From NCBI GenBank assembly GCA_040400005.1, contig JBBARC010000047.1, forward strand, positions 1 through 26,948: a stretch of 26,948 nucleotides of DNA, in the 5' to 3' direction. Below, piece by piece: positions 23,024 to 26,948 of this stretch. Under the pieces are notes generated by a model. The model was not told where the DNA came from and did no database searches. It saw only the letters and a program-made list of their open reading frames with translations. This DNA comes from JBBARC01 sp040400005. GTDB lineage: Bacteria; Pseudomonadota; Alphaproteobacteria; Acetobacterales; Acetobacteraceae. A program made the position numbers and the translations under genes. Position 1 is the stretch's first letter, and each line of letters starts with the position of its first letter.

Positions 23024-23060
23024 CCCCCGAAAGGCTGACCCCCGAAAGGCTTACCCCCGC
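23024..23060. repeat. Tandem 15-bp repeat abutting the TerC start codon
   Basis: CCCCCGAAAGGCTGA (23024-23038), CCCCCGAAAGGCTTA (23039-23053) and a partial third CCCCCGC (23054-23060) end exactly at the ATG of the TerC-family gene. Each full unit carries GAAAGG, the only candidate ribosome binding site, so the repeat duplicates it. Confidence 0.5.
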
Positions 23061-23660
23061 ATGAACGCTGAACTGACCGCTCTGGCCCAGGTGTTGCTGA
23101 TCGATATTACGCTCGCCGGCGATAACGCGGTGGTGGTGGGGCTGGCGGTGAACGGCTTGCCGGCGGCGCAAAAGCATCGCGCGATCATTGCCGGCATTGC
23201 GCTGGCAACCCTTATTCGCATTGGGTTTTCGCTGGTGGCGGTGCAGATGCTGGCAATTGTCGGCCTCACCTTAGCGGGCGGCATTTTGCTGCTGTGGGTG
23301 TGCTGGAAGATGTTTCGCGAATTGCGCGCATCGGGTGATGGCCACACGGCGGTGGCCGGCGGCCCGGAAAAAACCCTGCGCCAGGCGGTGCTGCAGATTG
23401 CGATTGCCGATATTTCAATGAGTTTGGATAACGTGCTGGCGGTGGCAGGCGCCGCCCGCGAACACGAACGGGTGCTGATTGCCGGGCTGGTGTTGTCTGT
23501 CGCCCTGATGGCGCTGGCATCGTCGTTGATTGCGCGGCTGCTGGAACGCTGGCGGTGGATTGCCTGGGTTGGCCTGGGGATTGTGTTTTACGTGTCGGTG
23601 CGGATGATTTGGGATGGGGTGTTTGAGGTGGAGCCGTTTGCGCGGCATTTGGTGCGCTAA
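23061..23660 (+). CDS. TerC-family integral membrane protein (YjbE-like)
   Basis: A 199-residue protein of the LysE/TerC superfamily with about six to seven helices. The two pseudo-repeats each carry the acidic signature: LIDITLAGDNAVVVGLAV (13-30) and IADISMSLDNVLAVAG (about 120-135), where the Asp and Asn residues are thought to line a metal-ion path. Relatives export manganese or respond to metal or pH stress; the ion here is not determined. The start is the ATG at 23061; the reading frame is open far upstream but there lies antisense to purB. It is transcribed divergently from purB. Confidence 0.85.
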   Translation: MNAELTALAQVLLIDITLAGDNAVVVGLAVNGLPAAQKHRAIIAGIALATLIRIGFSLVAVQMLAIVGLTLAGGILLLWVCWKMFRELRASGDGHTAVAGGPEKTLRQAVLQIAIADISMSLDNVLAVAGAAREHERVLIAGLVLSVALMALASSLIARLLERWRWIAWVGLGIVFYVSVRMIWDGVFEVEPFARHLVR

Positions 23661-23860
23661 CACGACACTGCGTGCCCCCGTTCTCAACTTGGTCGTACGT
23701 TCGGTCACAGCGAACCCAGGGGAGAAGCCCTTGGCCTTCTTTTTCCCCCCGCCAATCGCCGGCTTGTGACGTAATGCCTACTTGGGGCGTATCTGGGGGG
23801 TTTCCATCCTGTGTGTGTGCGCTATTGTGCATAACCAGATTGGAAACGGGAGTGTTATAA

Positions 23861-24382
23861 ATGGCCGGTAGTGTGAACAAGGTCATCTTGGTGGGGAATT
23901 TGGGCAAGGACCCGGAGGTTCGCTCGACCCAGGCGGGCGGCAAGATTGTAAATTTAGCGCTGGCGACAAGCGAGACGTGGAACGACAAGGCTTCGGGCGA
24001 GCGCAAGGAGAAAACTGAGTGGCATCGGGTGGTTATTTTTAATGACCGGATTGCTGATGTTGCCGAGAAATACCTGCGTAAGGGCTCGAAGTGTTACATT
24101 GAGGGGGCTCTACAAACCCGCAAATGGACCGACAATGCTGGCCAGGAAAAATACACCACGGAAGTGGTGATTGGCCGCTTTAACGGCGAGCTGACCTTGC
24201 TGGATAGCCGCCCCGGCAGCGAAGGCGGCAGCAGCGGCGGTGGTGGGGGATCATCCTGGGGCAACGAAGGTGGCGGTGGCGGTGGTGGCGGTCGTGCCCC
24301 TGCGGCCAAGCCAGCGCGCAGCGGCGGCGCCCCATCGTGGGAGCCATCGAGCGGCGATTTGGATGACGATATTCCGTTTTAA
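23861..24382 (+). CDS. ssb: Single-stranded DNA-binding protein
   Basis: A 173-residue SSB. The OB fold occupies roughly 1-115 (NKVILVGNLGKDPEVRST, TEWHRVVIFND, YLRKGSKCYIEGALQTRKW). A very glycine-rich linker (about 120-150) leads to the acidic tip DDDIPF, which binds DNA-repair and replication partners. It coats ssDNA during replication, recombination and repair. GGGAG before the ATG at nine bases supports the start. The 200-bp upstream region should hold its promoter, but no hexamer pair is convincing. uvrA, a common neighbour of ssb, is not next to it. Confidence 0.95.
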   Translation: MAGSVNKVILVGNLGKDPEVRSTQAGGKIVNLALATSETWNDKASGERKEKTEWHRVVIFNDRIADVAEKYLRKGSKCYIEGALQTRKWTDNAGQEKYTTEVVIGRFNGELTLLDSRPGSEGGSSGGGGGSSWGNEGGGGGGGGRAPAAKPARSGGAPSWEPSSGDLDDDIPF

Positions 24383-24385
24383 GGC

Positions 24386-24415
24386 CCAGGTAGGGCCAGG
24401 TGGGGCCAGGTAGGG
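24386..24415. repeat. Three 10-bp tandem repeats after ssb
   Basis: CCAGGTAGGG, CCAGGTGGGG and CCAGGTAGGG follow each other directly, four bases after the ssb stop. A GGCCC/GGGCC inverted repeat overlaps the first (24383-24397). A termination role is possible but there is no T-run on the plus strand. The rest of 24383-24576 shows no gene. Confidence 0.4.
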
Positions 24416-24576
24416 CAAAAACCTTCCTTTCTCGCGGATGCAACTGCGATAAAAAAAGAAGCGTCCCCGCCTTGCCTTAAGCGAGACGTAGAAAGGGTAA
24501 GCACAGCGCACCCCATCACTTTCTGAAACTGCCCTATCCCGGCCCGCTGTATCGGGCATGCCCCGCATCGCGGGCT

Positions 24577-26031
24577 ATGGGCGGGGCGGGCCGGCATGCG
24601 GCCATTTGTCAGGCCTCGCACATAACCGGCCCACCACGGTGGCGCCGTTATTATTACCTGTTGGATGCGCAAAATTCGGTTGCGGTGATCACCGACCAGA
24701 ATGGCGGATCGCCGGAAAACGATGCGTACGACGCCTGGGGTATGCGGCGTCGCCCGAATGGCAGCGATGCCGGGTTCTATAATATTACCAGCCAATCGGC
24801 GCGCGGTTATAGTGGGCAGTATCAGGTGACCAATAATTTGATCGATCTGAATGCGCGGTATTATGATGCGCTGTTGGGCCGGTTTTTGGGGGTGGACCCG
24901 ATGACGGGCAGCGACCCGTTCGATCTGCAAAACTGGAACGCGTATAGCTACGCCGGCAATAACCCGATGGCGTTTTCCGACCCCACCGGGCTGTGCAAGG
25001 GGGTGTTTGGCTGCATCGGGGATTTCTTTGGGTCTTTCCTGCGCCACAATTCTTGGGCCGGGCAAGTTTTGGTGATCGGCGCCTCGTTTTTATGCGCGCC
25101 CGCCGCGGTGCTTTGTATGGCGGCCGTGGTTGCGGCGACCCAGGTTGGGGTAGGTTTGCTTGAAGGCCAACAAATCGGCCGAGCCCTGGAAGGGGGGGCG
25201 ATTGCTGGGGCTGAGGTGCTCGCTTTTGCCGCGGTCGGCCGCGCGACCGGCATTGATGGCGGCGAAGGCGGCAATCTAAAGTTGGAAGATCACCCTTTAG
25301 AGTTTGCCGAAAATGTCGGGGGGCACGCGATTGTTGGTGGCACGTTTAGCGTCATCCAGGGCGGCAAGTTCGGCTCGGGCGCTTTGGCGGCTGGGTTTAG
25401 TGCCGGGTTGACGCCCTATTTGGGTGATTTAGGAGCGGGTGACATGAACTCCGCTGGGGGGCTCGCAAAAGGATTGGCCGTTTCGGCTGTGGCTGGCGGC
25501 ACCGCCTCGGTTCTGGGCGGCGGGAAATTTGCGAATGGCGCCGAGACGGGAGCGTTTGGGTATCTGTTTAATGCCTGCGTAGATGGTTGTAGGTTGAAAG
25601 CTCTCGGCGACGCTGCGTTAATGACTGCCGATTGGGTTCTTGGTAGGGGGGCCTCCGATCGCTCGTTCGGCTCAGGATCGGTTCAAGTCGATGATATGAA
25701 CGATGCTCCTGGCGTTAATGCCGCTCGCGATAGGTTCTATGCGAAAAATGCCGATGCAATTGCGACAGGAGGTGCGCTACAACCGGTTCAAAACTGGCGC
25801 GCGAGTTTCGGTATCTGGGATATTCTGAAGACCATTTCACCGACACAGCAATTTGTCGGGAGCTATCGTGTAGATATTTATCCCTCGGGTTCAAATATGC
25901 AATTTACGCTCACAAATAATTCGAGTTTCAAATCATTATCCTATGGCCAAGCGCCCGCGTGGGAGCGAAGCTCATTTGGACCAGGCGGCAACATGCGGCA
26001 GATTTACAAATGGTCAGAACCAATAAAGTGA
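24577..26031 (+). CDS. Orphan RHS tip with a C-terminal domain of unknown type (5'-truncated)
   Basis: 484 residues from the ATG at 24577, but RHS homology begins only near residue 24 (RYYYLLDAQNSVAVITD), with no ribosome binding site before it and no RHS coding DNA upstream; the several-thousand-base shell part is missing. NARYYDALLGRFLGVDP (92-108), NAYSYAGNNP (121-130) and DPTGL (135-139) form the conserved RHS core end, after which polymorphic C-terminal regions begin. Residues 145-222 are hydrophobic. GG-rich stretches repeat at 248-280 and 294-331 (VGGTFSVIQGGKFGSGA, AGGTASVLGGGKFANGA). The last ~150 residues carry DMNDAPGVNAARDRFYAKN, then GSYRVDIYP and SSFGPGGNMRQIYKW; I link them to no named toxin class. 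The GC content drops visibly from about 25570. Confidence 0.78.
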   Translation: MGGAGRHAAICQASHITGPPRWRRYYYLLDAQNSVAVITDQNGGSPENDAYDAWGMRRRPNGSDAGFYNITSQSARGYSGQYQVTNNLIDLNARYYDALLGRFLGVDPMTGSDPFDLQNWNAYSYAGNNPMAFSDPTGLCKGVFGCIGDFFGSFLRHNSWAGQVLVIGASFLCAPAAVLCMAAVVAATQVGVGLLEGQQIGRALEGGAIAGAEVLAFAAVGRATGIDGGEGGNLKLEDHPLEFAENVGGHAIVGGTFSVIQGGKFGSGALAAGFSAGLTPYLGDLGAGDMNSAGGLAKGLAVSAVAGGTASVLGGGKFANGAETGAFGYLFNACVDGCRLKALGDAALMTADWVLGRGASDRSFGSGSVQVDDMNDAPGVNAARDRFYAKNADAIATGGALQPVQNWRASFGIWDILKTISPTQQFVGSYRVDIYPSGSNMQFTLTNNSSFKSLSYGQAPAWERSSFGPGGNMRQIYKWSEPIK

Positions 26032-26432
26032 GTCATTTGACTGTTATATTTCTTGTTCTACTGCTCTCAGGGTGCTTTCGTGGCGTTAACAAGGCGGACT
26101 TACCAGGTACGTATGCGTTCGAAGAGAATGGGCTAAAGCAGGAGATAACGATTAATGCAAATGGACGTTATTCGAACACTTTGTTTTCAAATGGGGCGGT
26201 TATCTGGTCTGACGCGGGGGGGTGGGTATATGAAACAGTAGCGGGTGAGACGGGTATTACATTCGGGGATTTTAGATCCGGCGTAGATGATACCTCTGTC
26301 AAATTTGGTTTAGATAAAACTTTTAATCTACCCGGTTACTGGTTTGTAGTGCCCGAGAGAACATTTTTTGGCCACAAGCAAATTTGTTTTGATAAAGATG
26401 CTAATAAATGTTTTCAGGCTCGAGAAAATTAG
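26010..26432 (+). CDS. Lipoprotein overlapping the RHS tip, candidate immunity protein
   Basis: 140 residues from the ATG at 26010: Arg3 and Lys6, a hydrophobic run HLTVIFLVLLLSGC and a lipobox LSGC with Cys22. A GTG at 26028 overlaps the RHS stop as GTGA and is an equally plausible start, but then leaves no basic residues before the membrane stretch. The mature part starts near LPGTYAFEENGLKQEITI, is mostly beta-strand-like (a lipocalin- or barrel-like feel), and ends with a Cys pair in QICFDKDANKCF. The overlap with the RHS gene, AT-rich composition and lipid anchor fit a periplasmic immunity protein for the RHS C-terminal domain. This is inference; no homology was checked. Confidence 0.65.
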   Translation: MVRTNKVSHLTVIFLVLLLSGCFRGVNKADLPGTYAFEENGLKQEITINANGRYSNTLFSNGAVIWSDAGGWVYETVAGETGITFGDFRSGVDDTSVKFGLDKTFNLPGYWFVVPERTFFGHKQICFDKDANKCFQAREN

Positions 26433-26478
26433 GGTCAGGGCCCATTAAACGTCTTGCTTCGACGCGGTAATAGCGAGC

Positions 26479-26508
26479 GTAGATGGGTGAGCGCCAGCGT
26501 TACCCATC
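26479..26508 (+). repeat. REP element next to the RAYT remnant
   Basis: GTAG (26479-26482) leads into a hairpin with arms GATGGGT (26482-26488) and ACCCATC (26502-26508), extended by a G-T and an A-T pair, and an apex reading GCGCCAGC, as in the element at 280-301. It lies about ten bases beyond the end of the RAYT pseudogene, the typical REP/RAYT layout. Confidence 0.7.
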
Positions 26509-26517
26509 GATTCCCAC

Positions 26518-26948
26518 TCACGCCAAAACCTCACCCACATCCGTCAACACCACTCTGCCACCGGCCCAACCGCTCGGACAAAACCCCTTTCTCACCGCAA
26601 GATGAAACGATGACGACGGCCAATCCGCACCATCGGCGACACGCCCATGCTTCACCGGCCCATGCTTCACTAGGTTAAAATGGATGTCGACCACGTGGGC
26701 TGCGTCATCGCGGTCATCGCGGCCCGCGCATCGCGCATGGTGTGCTGCCAAAACCGCCACTGCCAGATACCCCGCGCCACGGTGCCGCGCCGGCTCGCCG
26801 AGCGGCATTCGCACGGGCGGCATGTGCTGGGAAAATACGGTTTTAATCGCCTGCCAGCGCGCCGAAAAATCGGCATCATCCCCCGCAGCGTCCACAGGCA
26901 ATGCAGATGGTCCGCCAACACCACCCAGGCATCGCTATGGAACGGCAC
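26518..26948 (-). pseudogene. REP-associated tyrosine transposase (RAYT), frameshifted and cut by the window end
   Basis: Transposase homology is split between two reading frames. From the right edge: DAWVVLADHLHCLWTL, with the HUH histidines (HLH) at 26901-26909, then, in the second frame, DADFSARWQAIKTVFSQ; back in the first, RGIWQWRFWQHTMRDAR; and finally in the second, DDAAHVVDIHFNLVKHG and DWPSSSFH to the stop at 26518. At least three frameshifts are needed; the first fits a base lost near the G-run at about 26880. The position normally holding the catalytic Tyr (YIH.NPVKHG) reads DIHFNLVKHG here. The N-terminal end lies outside the window. Intact RAYTs mobilise REP hairpins such as that at 26479. 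Confidence 0.82.
26644..26673. repeat. 15-bp tandem duplication inside the RAYT pseudogene
   Basis: CCCATGCTTCACCGG (26644-26658) is followed by CCCATGCTTCACTAG (26659-26673). In the transposase frame it gives KHGPVKHG, repeating the VKHG motif that normally occurs once, so this is a private duplication of the decaying gene. Confidence 0.5.

Noticed and set aside
22614..23060. Long N-terminal extension of the TerC-family gene
   Set aside because: The extension is antisense to the purB 5' end, is not membrane-like, and ends in the tandem repeat; MNAELTALAQVLL is the natural TerC start.
23680..23711. Possible alphaproteobacterial SOS box upstream of ssb (GTTC-N7-GTTC)
   Set aside because: The spaced half-site reads GGTC instead of GTTC, and the nearby GTTCG/CGAAC pair has the wrong geometry.
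24220..24300. GGT/GGC-rich low-complexity repeat
   Set aside because: It encodes the normal glycine-rich linker of SSB, not a separate repeat element.

Overview
The window looks like a chromosomal segment of a GC-rich alphaproteobacterium. The evidence is the housekeeping genes (purC, purS, purB, nadK and an ssb with a glycine-rich linker and DDDIPF tail), frequent ATGA/GTGA start-stop overlaps, and the character of the encoded proteins. An acetobacterial (Acetobacteraceae-like) lineage is my best guess from overall similarity, but I cannot prove it from the sequence alone. No rRNA, tRNA or CRISPR array was seen.

Layout. 1-2316: the tail of an unknown gene, a REP-type hairpin, a gene-poor stretch, a lipase-like alpha/beta hydrolase and a small exported protein. 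2316-5072 (minus): a tight run of LLM flavin oxidoreductase, nitrilase-family amidase, NAD kinase and the small exported protein. 5281-8928: a TPR protein fused to an AlgX/AlgJ-like acetyltransferase domain, meeting a DUF445 membrane protein that overlaps an alpha/beta hydrolase. 9048-12057 (minus): an NRDE-family protein, then purC-purS translationally coupled to a Rap1a/Tai-domain exported protein and a TTG-initiated lipoprotein instead of purQ/purL. 12225-13247: a secreted protein of unknown function. 13335-19994 (minus): a six-gene collinear block of TetR regulator, four-helix membrane protein, GST-like protein, GlpD-like dehydrogenase, AGPS-like flavoprotein and FGGY kinase. A 31-bp near-perfect palindrome covering a TTGACA promoter separates this block from a divergent metallo-beta-lactamase-fold hydrolase (20376-21470). 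21567-24382: purB, a TerC-family membrane protein and ssb. 24577-26948: accessory DNA holding an orphan, 5'-truncated RHS tip with a C-terminal domain I cannot assign to a known toxin class, an overlapping lipoprotein that may be its immunity protein, a REP hairpin and a decayed REP-associated tyrosine transposase.

Three signals go beyond gene content. First, a stem-loop element recurs five times; four copies lie 9-35 nt after a stop codon in the sense of that gene, and its paired substitutions and paired length changes argue for selection on the fold. Second, two GTAG-plus-hairpin REPs sharing a GCGCCAGC apex lie near opposite ends of the window, one beside the RAYT remnant. Third, the TetR-to-kinase block joins the three enzyme types that would lead from glycerol through glycerol 3-phosphate and DHAP to an AGPS-type reaction, suggesting an undescribed ether-lipid or polyol-phosphate pathway. 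The orphan RHS/lipoprotein pair and this cluster are the best candidates for new biology.
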